Positions 1-5,656 are shown, numbered from the stretch's first letter. The stretch is 6,138 nt of DNA from Methanobacteriaceae archaeon UBA349 (GCA_002509745.1 DAWK01000081.1:1-6138), one strand, 5' to 3'. The notes: a model not told the origin generated them from the letters alone. Numbers and translations are program-made.

Positions 1-1280
1 AAACTTTAGTTTTTGATTGTGGAGATACTATTCATGGTACTTATGCCGCAGTAAAAACCAAAGGCGAAGCACTAATCCCTATTTTAAATTATTTGAACTT
101 TGATGCTATGACTGCGCACTGGGAATTTGCATATGGCCCTGAACATTTTAAAAAACTAACAAAGAAATTGAATTATCCCATGTTAGCTATTAACTGCTAT
201 CATGAGTCAAATAATGAGCTTTTTTTTGAACCATGGATAATTAAAGAGATTGGAGAGCTTAAGATAGGCATAATAGGCATAGCTGCTACTATAGTCGACA
301 AAGTTATGCCGGCATCCTTTAGTAAAGGAATTTATTTTACATTAGGTAACGAAGAATTACCATATCATATTAATAAACTGCGAAATGAAGAAAAAGTTGA
401 TTTAATTGTAGTTGTCTCCCATTTGGGTTTTCCTCAGGAAATGAAGTTAGCCCAGGAAGTTGATGGTATAGATGTATTGTTAAGTGCACATACGCATAAC
501 CGACTTTATAAACCAGTACTTGTTAATAATACCATCTTAATTCAATCAGGATGTCATGGTTCGTTTGTTGGAATGTTAAATCTTAATATAAGTGGGGGAA
601 AAGTTGTTAATTTCCAACACAAACTTATCACCGTATCTGAAGATATTAAGCCTGATTCCGCAGTTGAAAACATGGTAGATCGCATTTTAAACCCATATAA
701 AGATGAATTAAGTCAAATAGTAGGTTATACTGATACGGGACTTAATCGTAATACTGTACTGGAATCTACCATGGATAATTTTCTTTTAAAAAGTCTTTTA
801 TCTGAGACAGGTGCTCAAATAGCATTTTCTAATGGTTGGAGATATGGTGCACCTGTTCCCCCCGGAAAAATTACTTTAAATGATCTTCATAATATTATTC
901 CAACCAATCCTCCGGTTTCAACTGTGGAATTAACGGGTAAAGAAATTTGGATGATGATGGAAGAGAATTTGGAACATTTATTCGCAAGAGATCCTTATAA
1001 TCAGATGGGAGGTTATTTAAAGAGGTGCATGGGTTTAAATTTGTATTTCAAAGTGGAAAATCCCCATGGCCAACGTATACAAGAATTATATATAGCTGGA
1101 AAAAAACTGAATATGGATCAAACATATAGGGCAGCTTATGTTACCAGTCAGGGTGTTCCTTCGAATTATGGTAAAAAAAGAGATCAACTGGATGTTCATG
1201 CAGTAGAAGCGTTGTTAAATTACCTATCTCGAAATCAACCCTTAAAATCTGAGCTTCAAGGTACAGTAATAACAATTTAA
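1..1280 (+). CDS. SoxB-like metallophosphatase / 5'-nucleotidase family protein, 5'-truncated by window edge
   Basis: The open frame begins at base 3 and runs 425 codons to TAA at 1278-1280; the true start lies left of the window. A TTG at 93 lies inside the conserved domain and is not the start. Counting from the first in-window codon, the calcineurin-like metallophosphatase domain shows DCGD (5-8), AHWEF (38-42, at the GNHE position), VSHLG with H140, and SAHTH (161-165). The first metal motif (DxH) is missing, so some tens of residues are outside. A C-terminal 5'-nucleotidase domain follows, with FSNGWRYG and, from D330, DPYNQMGG. The family hydrolyses phosphoesters, or in SoxB cysteine-S-thiosulfonate, with a dimetal centre. 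HWEF, the SGCHGSFVG stretch and DPYxQxGG match my memory of SoxB better than UshA-type nucleotidases. Substrate and cellular location cannot be told, because the N-terminus is absent. No sox genes are visible. The domain call is secure; the SoxB affinity is moderately sure. Confidence 0.9.
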   Translation, partial: TLVFDCGDTIHGTYAAVKTKGEALIPILNYLNFDAMTAHWEFAYGPEHFKKLTKKLNYPMLAINCYHESNNELFFEPWIIKEIGELKIGIIGIAATIVDKVMPASFSKGIYFTLGNEELPYHINKLRNEEKVDLIVVVSHLGFPQEMKLAQEVDGIDVLLSAHTHNRLYKPVLVNNTILIQSGCHGSFVGMLNLNISGGKVVNFQHKLITVSEDIKPDSAVENMVDRILNPYKDELSQIVGYTDTGLNRNTVLESTMDNFLLKSLLSETGAQIAFSNGWRYGAPVPPGKITLNDLHNIIPTNPPVSTVELTGKEIWMMMEENLEHLFARDPYNQMGGYLKRCMGLNLYFKVENPHGQRIQELYIAGKKLNMDQTYRAAYVTSQGVPSNYGKKRDQLDVHAVEALLNYLSRNQPLKSELQGTVITI

Positions 1281-1318
1281 AAAGGAGATATTCATACGGA
1301 TATATATTATTTAAAATA

Positions 1319-1330
1319 TTTTTTTTCTTT
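1319..1330 (+). terminator. oligo-T terminator after the SoxB-like gene
   Basis: Eight consecutive T residues (1319-1326), then C and TTT, lie about 40 bases after the stop codon. Archaeal RNA polymerase terminates at such T-rich tracts without needing a hairpin. A second T-run at 1411-1417 could act as backup. Confidence 0.5.
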
Positions 1331-1482
1331 ATTAAATTCAGTTTAATCCCATAATTCAATTAATTTCTTAATTTTAATCAAATAACGAAATTCAAATAGA
1401 AGTCATTCAATTTTTTTATTTTTTAATTTATTTCTAACTGACTAATGCTAAACATATTTATTCTCATTTTAGTAATTAATTG

Positions 1483-1552
1483 TATATATTTAAACCTTTT
1501 TATTTTAATTTTATATTAACAGTTAAATAGTAAATATAATAATCTATAAACT
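1483..1552 (+). promoter_or_regulatory. candidate promoter region for the DUF4064/lipoprotein pair
   Basis: Two TATA-like stretches are visible: TATATATTTAAA at 1483-1494 and CTATAAAC at 1544-1551. With the usual archaeal spacing of about 25 bases to the transcription start, the second would give a leader of roughly 20 bases before the TTG at 1593 and the first a leader of about 75. The whole region is AT-rich, so neither is certain. Confidence 0.3.
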
Positions 1553-1581
1553 ATGTCTTTATGTACATGTTTAATATTTAC

Positions 1582-1589
1582 GGAGTGAT
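1582..1589 (+). promoter_or_regulatory. ribosome binding site deciding the TTG start at 1593
   Basis: GGAGTGAT differs from the full anti-16S complement GGAGGTGAT by one missing G and ends three bases before TTG at 1593. The GTG inside it (1585) reaches a stop after three codons, so TTG is the best start for the membrane-protein gene. Confidence 0.65.
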
Positions 1590-1592
1590 AGT

Positions 1593-1916
1593 TTGACAGA
1601 TAATGTAAAAGAAACATCAAGAACAATGGAACTGGTGCTGGGAATTATCGGGGGAATATTCGGCCTACTGGGTGGGGTCTTTGCTGTCCTATTTGGCAGC
1701 CTGGCCTCAAGTGATGTGGTATTATTAGGAATAAGTGCAATTCTGGCCTCTATTGTGGGAATTGTAGGTTCCATATATGTTACTAGAAATTCCAAGATGG
1801 GTGGAATCATCTTATTTGTGAGTGCAGTCTGGTTACTGGTCAGTATTTCCCTCTTTGGAGTAATGGGAACCATATTTTTAGGTATAGCTGGATTACTGGC
1901 CCTTTTAAGAAAATAA
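1593..1916 (+). CDS. DUF4064-like small four-helix membrane protein
   Basis: This 107-residue protein has a short polar N-terminus (1-11) ending in the RTMELVLGIIGG stretch that I associate with DUF4064 proteins. Four hydrophobic segments follow, at about 12-34, 42-63, 69-87 and 88-105, and the protein ends in RK. Glycines are frequent in the first two helices (GIIGGIFGLLGG), which favours tight helix packing. No catalytic motif is visible, and the family has no established function known to me. The start is TTG, supported by the GGAGTGAT site. The lipoprotein gene begins 32 bases after the stop with its own strong ribosome site, so the two are probably co-transcribed at the cell membrane. 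Part of the gene is GC-rich for this window (about 53% over 1621-1680). The family call is from pattern memory and moderately sure; the membrane nature is clear. Confidence 0.8.
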   Translation: MTDNVKETSRTMELVLGIIGGIFGLLGGVFAVLFGSLASSDVVLLGISAILASIVGIVGSIYVTRNSKMGGIILFVSAVWLLVSISLFGVMGTIFLGIAGLLALLRK

Positions 1917-1948
1917 TTTTTATAATGATTTGATATTGGAGGTTAAAA

Positions 1949-2398
1949 ATGAAAAATAAATTAGTTATAGGTGCAGTTGTGCTTTTAATAATGGGAATTG
2001 TGGCCATTAGTGGATGTACTGATAGTGGTAGCTCCAGTAATGGAACATCTGATTCATCATCTGCTTCTGCAGATCCTTCTTTGAATGTTAGCAATTTGAA
2101 AGTTGTATCTGAAGGATATGGTATGTACAAAGTTAAGGCTACTATCACTCCGGATAAAGACTACGGCTATTTAGAAATGGTTTTAATCTGGTACGATGCT
2201 AGTGGTGCTGTAATTGATAAGAGTCCATTAGCATGGAATATTAATGATGTTACTGCTGGTCAAACCCTGAAAGTAACTGGAAATGGTATGCTCAGTGGTG
2301 ATGAAAAACCGGCCAAAGTAGATGTTTTATTCTTTGATAGTGTATTCTCTGGCAGTGACGTGTCTGGTGCCATATATAAAAAGACGATTGAAGTTTAA
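1949..2398 (+). CDS. small lipoprotein with a beta-rich extracellular domain
   Basis: This is a 149-residue protein. Residues 1-4 are basic, 5-20 hydrophobic, and ISGC at 20-23 is a lipobox with the only cysteine at 23, so a lipid-anchored surface protein of about 127 residues is expected. Residues 24-43 form a Ser/Asn/Gly/Asp linker. The rest (44-149) alternates as beta strands would (NLKVVSEGY, YKVKATITP, LEMVLIWYDASG, AKVDVLFFD) and resembles the small immunoglobulin-like FxLYD-type domains common in methanogen lipoproteins; this domain call is tentative. The ATG is fixed by GGAGGT at 1938-1943, with five bases of spacing. It follows the DUF4064-like gene by 32 bases and is probably in the same operon. 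Role is unknown: binding or envelope maintenance are only guesses. An eight-T run at 2425-2432 likely ends the transcript. Confidence 0.88.
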   Translation: MKNKLVIGAVVLLIMGIVAISGCTDSGSSSNGTSDSSSASADPSLNVSNLKVVSEGYGMYKVKATITPDKDYGYLEMVLIWYDASGAVIDKSPLAWNINDVTAGQTLKVTGNGMLSGDEKPAKVDVLFFDSVFSGSDVSGAIYKKTIEV

Positions 2399-2424
2399 TT
2401 TAGTTACTAATGGCTAAATTATTA

Positions 2425-2432
2425 TTTTTTTT
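2425..2432 (+). terminator. oligo-T terminator after the lipoprotein gene
   Basis: Eight T residues lie 27 bases after the lipoprotein stop. A second eight-T run is at 2481-2488. Both fit archaeal intrinsic termination; no strong hairpin precedes them. Confidence 0.5.
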
Positions 2433-2533
2433 ATTTTGAGGTTGTCTCATAAATTTGTTATTAAAATTCAATTTAAACTATTTTTTTTAGCTCTTAACTT
2501 TTTTCCCGGCTGATGAAAGGTGAGAATAACTTT

Positions 2534-2659
2534 TTGAAAAAAAGGGAAATCATAATCATGGATGTTACCTTCAAAAAAGAAAATATGATTGTTAAAATAA
2601 ATTATAATGGTATTTTTGCAGTTAATGTCCCGGATGGGCCCAAAAAGAGGATAAAGTAG
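2534..2659 (+). CDS. possible small basic protein, 41 codons (48 if started at 2513)
   Basis: A TTG at 2534 is preceded by AGGTGA (2518-2523) with ten bases of spacing, and the frame runs 41 codons to TAG at 2657-2659. An in-frame ATG at 2513 would give 48 codons but lacks a good ribosome site. An internal ATG at 2558 with AAAGGGA upstream would give 33. The product is lysine-rich, with a central segment MIVKINYNGIFAVNV that could form a beta hairpin, and ends VPDGPKKRIK. I recognise no family. It has no membrane segment, cysteine or signal peptide. It stands alone between two transcription units and could be a chance frame or the remnant of a larger gene. The evidence is a ribosome-like site plus plausible composition only. 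Confidence 0.3.
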   Translation: MKKREIIIMDVTFKKENMIVKINYNGIFAVNVPDGPKKRIK

Positions 2660-2810
2660 AATAAACAGCCAATCGGTTTTTCAGTTAAGAGGGGAATATA
2701 AGTTCTATTAAGGATATAAATTAATTCATTCTTTGCAGGTAATAAATATTAAAGTCTAAAATCAGTTAGGGAGGAATATTATATATTTCTTAATTGAAAT
2801 ACAAAAAAAT

Positions 2811-2824
2811 AGTTTATATAAAAA
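2811..2824 (+). promoter_or_regulatory. TATA box of the CPBP protease gene
   Basis: AGTTTATATAAAAA, preceded by the A-rich tract ACAAAAAAAT (2801-2810) in the BRE position, is the best archaeal promoter in the window. The usual distance of about 26 bases from the box centre puts transcription start near 2843, almost at the GTG start (2846). The core AGTTTATAT recurs on the minus strand before the small gene at 4390. Confidence 0.55.
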
Positions 2825-2845
2825 TTTTTAAGGGGTTGGAAAAAA

Positions 2846-3787
2846 GTGGAATTAGAAGGTGAAATGAAATTAAAACAGAAAAGCATTAAAAAAGGATGGA
2901 TGAACTATCTTTTAACTGGAAAAGGGAAAATTAACGAAGATAAACTATCAAGTCCAGCCACTGATCCAAAAAAGACAGTAATCACATTTATAGTGTTGAC
3001 CTTTGCTTTATCCTCCATCTTCTGGTACCTTATATCTAAGACGCCTTTAGTTGCGGATAATGCCACTATTATACTTCTCTATACTGTTGGTTCTATGTGG
3101 TGTCCTGCCATTGCTGCTGTTATTACACGTTTATACTACCAGCGGAATTTGAAGGGGTTTGGAGTTGGTATGGGAAAACCGATCTGGCTGCTTGTTGGTA
3201 TCCTGCTCCCGATTGCTGCCGGGCTCCTCATGTTTGGTTTAGCATGGATCTCAGGTGTAGCGCCTTTTAACCCCTATGGGGCTGCAAATATCCTTACAAT
3301 TAGTTTCATACCTTCTTTATTGCTGGCAATTGGTTATAACTGTTTTTTTGCTGCTGGTGAAGAGTTTGGTTGGCGTGGATTTTTGGTACCAGAACTGGCC
3401 CGATTCCAGACATTCACTTCACTTGCCCTTATATCCGCTGCCATATGGACTATCTGGCATTTCCCCCTGATCCTCTTTGGTTCTTATCATGGGACAGGAT
3501 CGCTCATATTCTCCCTGGCCGTTTTTATTCCCTCGGTAATGGGTGCTGGTTTAATCCTAGCCTGGCTCCGTATCATATCTGGAAGTGTCTGGGTGGCAGT
3601 GCTTTTCCATGGATTCTGGAACTACTTCATCCAGCAGTTCTATCCGGTACTCACAAAGACCACCGATGCTGGAGAGATGATGCTGGGTGAGTTTGGATGG
3701 TTTGTGGCACTCATGTATGTGATTCTTGCTCTCATATTCTGGCATTATAGAAATAAACTGCCCCAGCTACCGGCAGAAGGAGTATAA
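2846..3787 (+). CDS. CPBP family intramembrane metal-type glutamic protease (CAAX/Abi protease)
   Basis: This 313-residue polytopic membrane protein carries the CPBP motifs: EEFGWR at 172-177 (EExxxR), WHFP with H205, and HGFWN with H255 and N259. In Rce1 and related proteases these glutamates and histidines form the intramembrane active site; archaeal members have no defined substrate. A soluble basic N-terminus (1-44) precedes about seven to eight hydrophobic segments spread over 45-303. The start is uncertain. GTG at 2846 has AAGGGG ten bases upstream but sits where the TATA box predicts transcription to begin. ATG at 2864 has AAGGTGA immediately before it, with only one base of spacing. 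The gene stands alone with its own promoter and terminator. Its core is about 50-57% GC in sampled lines, against about 30% in the first gene, suggesting different ancestry. Possible roles include membrane-protein or prenyl-protein processing or bacteriocin immunity; none is shown by the context. Confidence 0.93.
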   Translation: MELEGEMKLKQKSIKKGWMNYLLTGKGKINEDKLSSPATDPKKTVITFIVLTFALSSIFWYLISKTPLVADNATIILLYTVGSMWCPAIAAVITRLYYQRNLKGFGVGMGKPIWLLVGILLPIAAGLLMFGLAWISGVAPFNPYGAANILTISFIPSLLLAIGYNCFFAAGEEFGWRGFLVPELARFQTFTSLALISAAIWTIWHFPLILFGSYHGTGSLIFSLAVFIPSVMGAGLILAWLRIISGSVWVAVLFHGFWNYFIQQFYPVLTKTTDAGEMMLGEFGWFVALMYVILALIFWHYRNKLPQLPAEGV

Positions 3788-3808
3788 AGAAGAAAATTTA
3801 AAGTCCTC

Positions 3809-3853
3809 TCCCCCAAGGGGAACTATCTCTTTTTTTAAGTTTTTGCTTTTTTT
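3809..3853 (+). terminator. hairpin plus triple T-run terminator after the protease gene
   Basis: A five-base-pair stem (TCCCC 3809-3813 with GGGGA 3817-3821, loop CAA) lies 21 bases after the stop. T-runs follow at 3830-3836, 3840-3844 and 3847-3853. The repeated T tracts are typical of archaeal termination; the GC hairpin may add to it. Confidence 0.65.
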
Positions 3854-3934
3854 AGAAGGTTAATAACACTCATCTTTTGCTAGTATTCAAGCAGTTGATT
3901 TTGTTCAGGTGCAATACAAAAAAAAATATAGGGA

Positions 3935-3964
3935 GGTTCTGGTTTTGGTTTTGGTTTTGGTTTA
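3935..3964 (+). repeat. five-unit GGTTTT hexamer tandem array
   Basis: Five hexamers stand in a row: GGTTCT, three exact GGTTTT, and GGTTTA, flanked by GGGA on the left and GGG on the right. All three plus frames stop within or soon after the array, and the minus frame that would read Lys-Pro repeats has no start codon, so the array appears non-coding. The regular GG runs could allow a two-layer G-quadruplex on the plus strand. A 17-base stretch of the same pattern (CTGGTTTTGGTTTTGGT) occurs at 4943-4959 inside the dehydrogenase gene, where it encodes Gly-Phe-Gly-Phe. Confidence 0.85.
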
Positions 3965-4126
3965 GGGTCTTGATTGAAACAATACCACCACGATAAAACG
4001 ATTAGTAGTTTAATTAAGATTTTAAGTATTTATAAAAAGCTACTAGTTATAAATCAAAGAGAAATGAATAGAGAAGATGGAATACCAATAAATTATTTAA
4101 ATTATCCTATTGAACCAATAAATGGA

Positions 4127-4390
4127 TCATTTAGTGGATTTGGGCTTATTATTTGACTTATTTGGATTAGTTTCCTTTTTTTTAACTATTGGTTGATTTT
4201 CAACAGTTGAGGTTGTATTGTTTGCAGTGGTATTGTTGCTAGTATTAGTTGTAATAACCGGAGTTTGTGGTTGAGAAAATAAAACATATCCACCAGCTAT
4301 CCCTACTATTAGCACTAGAATCAGTATAATACCAATTAAGTCATAATTTGGGCCGTCTTTTATTTTAGGTGGTGGCACTTTACTTAACAT
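4127..4390 (-). CDS. small single-pass membrane protein with Asn/Thr-rich, sequon-rich exterior
   Basis: This 87-residue protein is read on the minus strand from ATG (4390-4388), with GGGAGGT at 4401-4395 and four bases of spacing, one of the best ribosome sites in the window. Residues 1-17 are basic and proline-rich (KVPPPKIKDG), 18-38 form one hydrophobic helix, and 39-87 are a polar tail. By the positive-inside rule the tail should be outside. It holds N-x-S/T sequons at N49, N52, N53, N57, N58 and N77, so N-glycosylation is plausible, and its last 18 residues are rich in Lys, Asn and Pro, a possible surface or cell-wall contact. An A8 run (plus-strand T 4176-4183) encodes part of the Lys-Lys-Lys stretch and could be slippage-prone. 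No catalytic domain is present and I recognise no family. The gene points toward the protease gene and diverges from the dehydrogenase gene. Confidence 0.72.
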   Translation of the reverse strand: MLSKVPPPKIKDGPNYDLIGIILILVLIVGIAGGYVLFSQPQTPVITTNTSNNTTANNTTSTVENQPIVKKKETNPNKSNNKPKSTK

Positions 4391-4394
4391 TTAA

Positions 4395-4401
4395 ACCTCC
4401 C
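4395..4401 (-). promoter_or_regulatory. strong ribosome binding site of the small membrane-protein gene
   Basis: GGGAGGT on the minus strand ends four bases before the ATG. It is the main evidence that this low-complexity minus-strand frame is a real gene. Confidence 0.75.
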
Positions 4402-4434
4402 AAATGGATTTAGCAAAAAATCTTGACATTACTA

Positions 4435-4445
4435 TGATATAAACT
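4435..4445 (-). promoter_or_regulatory. TATA box for the minus-strand small gene
   Basis: On the minus strand this reads AGTTTATATCA, sharing AGTTTATAT with the protease promoter. Archaeal spacing places the transcription start near 4414 and gives a leader of about 24 bases that includes the GGGAGGT site. A further GGAGGT lies just upstream of the box (4447-4452, minus) and has no coding use. Confidence 0.45.
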
Positions 4446-4474
4446 AACCTCCAAAATACTCTTTATTTTCATCT

Positions 4475-4528
4475 TAATTATTAATTAGTTTTTTATATTA
4501 TTTATTATCAATTAATTTCTATTAATTT
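4475..4528. repeat. AT-rich short repeats in the divergent spacer
   Basis: The spacer between the two divergent genes contains TAATTA-T-TAATTA (4475-4487, palindromic) and two copies of ATTAATTT starting exactly ten bases apart (4511 and 4521). One helical turn between copies could suit a regulator, but such words also arise easily in DNA this AT-rich. Confidence 0.3.
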
Positions 4529-4641
4529 TAATATCAAACAAATTATTGAAAACATTTAATTAAATTAGACAGTAAAATAGTTGTAATGAAGATGAGATTA
4601 AAATTATTGATAATTTTTCAATCAAAAAGGGAAAGAGACAA

Positions 4642-5613
4642 ATGAAAGCAGTTGTATGCACAAAATACGGATCACCGGATGTTCTTCAGCTGGAAGAAGT
4701 AGAAAAACCTACCCCTAAAGACAACGAATTACTGATAAGGATACATGCGACATCAGTAACTGCTGGAGACTGTGAAATTCGAAGTTTCAAAATGCCTGGC
4801 TGGTTGTGGTTTCCTGCGAGAATAGGGTTTGGTATCAGAGGGCCAAGAAACAAAATACTAGGTCAAGAGCTAGCTGGGGAAATTGAATCTTTAGGTAAAG
4901 ATTTAAAAAGGTTTAGGAAAGGTGACCAAGTTTTTGGACGTACTGGTTTTGGTTTTGGTGCTCATGCGGAGTACATATGTCTTTCTGAGGATGATGTGCT
5001 AACAACGAAACCACCTAATATGACCTATGAAGAAGCAGCTGCCGTTCCTTTTGGGGGCCTTGATGCACTGCATTTTATTAGAAAAGGAAATATCCAGAGT
5101 GGTCAAAAGGTTCTGATTAATGGAGCTTCTGGTAGTATTGGTACTTTTGCAGTACAGATTGCCAAATACTTAGGGGCCGAAGTTACTGGTGTGTGTAGCA
5201 CCAGTAATCTGGACATGGTACGTTCCATTGGTGCAGATCATGTCATTGACTACACTAAAGAGGATTTTACCAAAAACGGCCAGATATATGATGTTATTTT
5301 TGATGTGGTTGGCCAGAGCTCGTTTTCAAATAGTTTAAGATCGCTGAAGCAAGATGGACTCTATATTTTAGCTAATCCTGGTCTGCTGCAAATGGTTCTA
5401 GGTCCATTGAATTCTGCAAGAAGCAGTAAGAAAGTTATAATAGGGGCAGCAAGTCCCAAGACTGAAGATTTAATATTCCTCAAAGAGCTAATAGAAAATG
5501 GAAAGATAAAAACAGTCATAGATAGATGCTATCCTTTAGAACAGATTGCTGAAGCTCACAAATATGTTGAAAAAGGACACAAGAAGGGGAATGTAGTCAT
5601 AACAATGACATAA
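4642..5613 (+). CDS. zinc-independent NAD(P)H quinone oxidoreductase-like MDR dehydrogenase
   Basis: This 323-residue medium-chain dehydrogenase/reductase is a normal length for the quinone oxidoreductase branch. The GroES-like N-terminal domain (about 1-115) contains GQELAG (74-79) in place of the zinc-binding GHE motif, and [11 protein letters not shown] (101-111). The Rossmann domain has GASGSIG (161-167) for the dinucleotide, then CSTSN after the second strand, which suggests NADPH rather than NADH. The four-cysteine structural zinc lobe of true alcohol dehydrogenases is absent. The expected reaction is NAD(P)H-dependent reduction of quinones or enones in the cytosol; the substrate cannot be read from sequence. 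ATG at 4642 has AAAGGGA at 4626-4632 with nine bases of spacing. A flavin reductase-like gene follows 52 bases later on the same strand, possibly co-transcribed. General family call is firm; in many genomes this type is named only as an NAD(P)-dependent alcohol dehydrogenase. Confidence 0.92.
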   Translation: MKAVVCTKYGSPDVLQLEEVEKPTPKDNELLIRIHATSVTAGDCEIRSFKMPGWLWFPARIGFGIRGPRNKILGQELAGEIESLGKDLKRFRKGDQVFGRTGFGFGAHAEYICLSEDDVLTTKPPNMTYEEAAAVPFGGLDALHFIRKGNIQSGQKVLINGASGSIGTFAVQIAKYLGAEVTGVCSTSNLDMVRSIGADHVIDYTKEDFTKNGQIYDVIFDVVGQSSFSNSLRSLKQDGLYILANPGLLQMVLGPLNSARSSKKVIIGAASPKTEDLIFLKELIENGKIKTVIDRCYPLEQIAEAHKYVEKGHKKGNVVITMT

Positions 5614-5656
5614 TATAATAGAAATAGAAAAGGAAGTAAATGAAGTCAAGATCGTT

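Larger units (their letters stand above)
1281..1592. other. AT-rich intergenic gap
   Basis: These 312 bases contain no convincing gene. Directly after the upstream stop there is an AAGGAGAT ribosome-site-like string (about 1282-1289), but no start codon follows at a usable distance. Oligo-T runs at 1319-1326 and 1411-1417 can terminate transcription. A weak hairpin, ATTAAA/TTTAAT at 1331-1347 with a five-base loop, lies between them. The right half holds TATA-like sequences for the next gene. Confidence 0.6.
2399..2845. other. 447-base gap: terminators, possible small ORF, IS-end-like motif, promoter
   Basis: No long gene fits here. From left to right the gap holds T-run terminators (2425-2432 and 2481-2488), the string GAGGTTGTCTCAT (about 2438-2450) that resembles the terminus of some insertion sequences, and a 41-48 codon ORF ending at 2659. 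About 150 AT-rich bases without a clear feature follow, then the TATA box of the protease gene at 2813-2820. Confidence 0.6.
3788..4126. other. gap between protease gene and convergent small gene
   Basis: These 339 bases hold the protease terminator (3809-3853), a nine-A run at about 3918-3926 that would be an oligo-T terminator on the minus strand, the hexamer array at 3935-3964, and about 160 AT-rich bases with no convincing gene. A frame from TTG at 3974 to 4156 on the plus strand is judged doubtful. Confidence 0.6.

Noticed and set aside
1282..1292. AAGGAGAT directly after the first gene's stop, like a ribosome site
   Set aside because: No start codon follows at a usable distance; the next bases are ATTCATACGG.
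1141..1359. Minus-strand 72-codon frame over the end of the SoxB-like gene
   Set aside because: It mostly overlaps conserved coding sequence of the SoxB-like protein, and its N-terminal stretch simply reads AT-rich DNA; no ribosome site is evident.
2510..2525. CTGATGA, similar to a box C of a C/D guide RNA
   Set aside because: No D box (CTGA) lies at a suitable downstream distance and no C'/D' pair is visible.
3276..3745. Alternative frames on both strands inside the protease gene
   Set aside because: The CPBP motifs in the main frame explain the region; the others are shadows caused by high GC.
3972..3980. GATTGAAAC, resembling the end of many archaeal CRISPR repeats
   Set aside because: It occurs once, with no repeat-spacer periodicity around it.
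3895..4030. Minus-strand frame reading Lys-Pro repeats through the hexamer array
   Set aside because: The frame DPKPKPKPKPEPP is open for some 45 codons, but no ATG, GTG or TTG lies between the upstream stop and the repeats, so it cannot start here as it stands.
3974..4156. Plus-strand 60-codon frame starting with TTG
   Set aside because: Only a weak AGGG lies upstream, the start is TTG, no domain is recognised, and its end overlaps the convergent small gene, which has a much better ribosome site.
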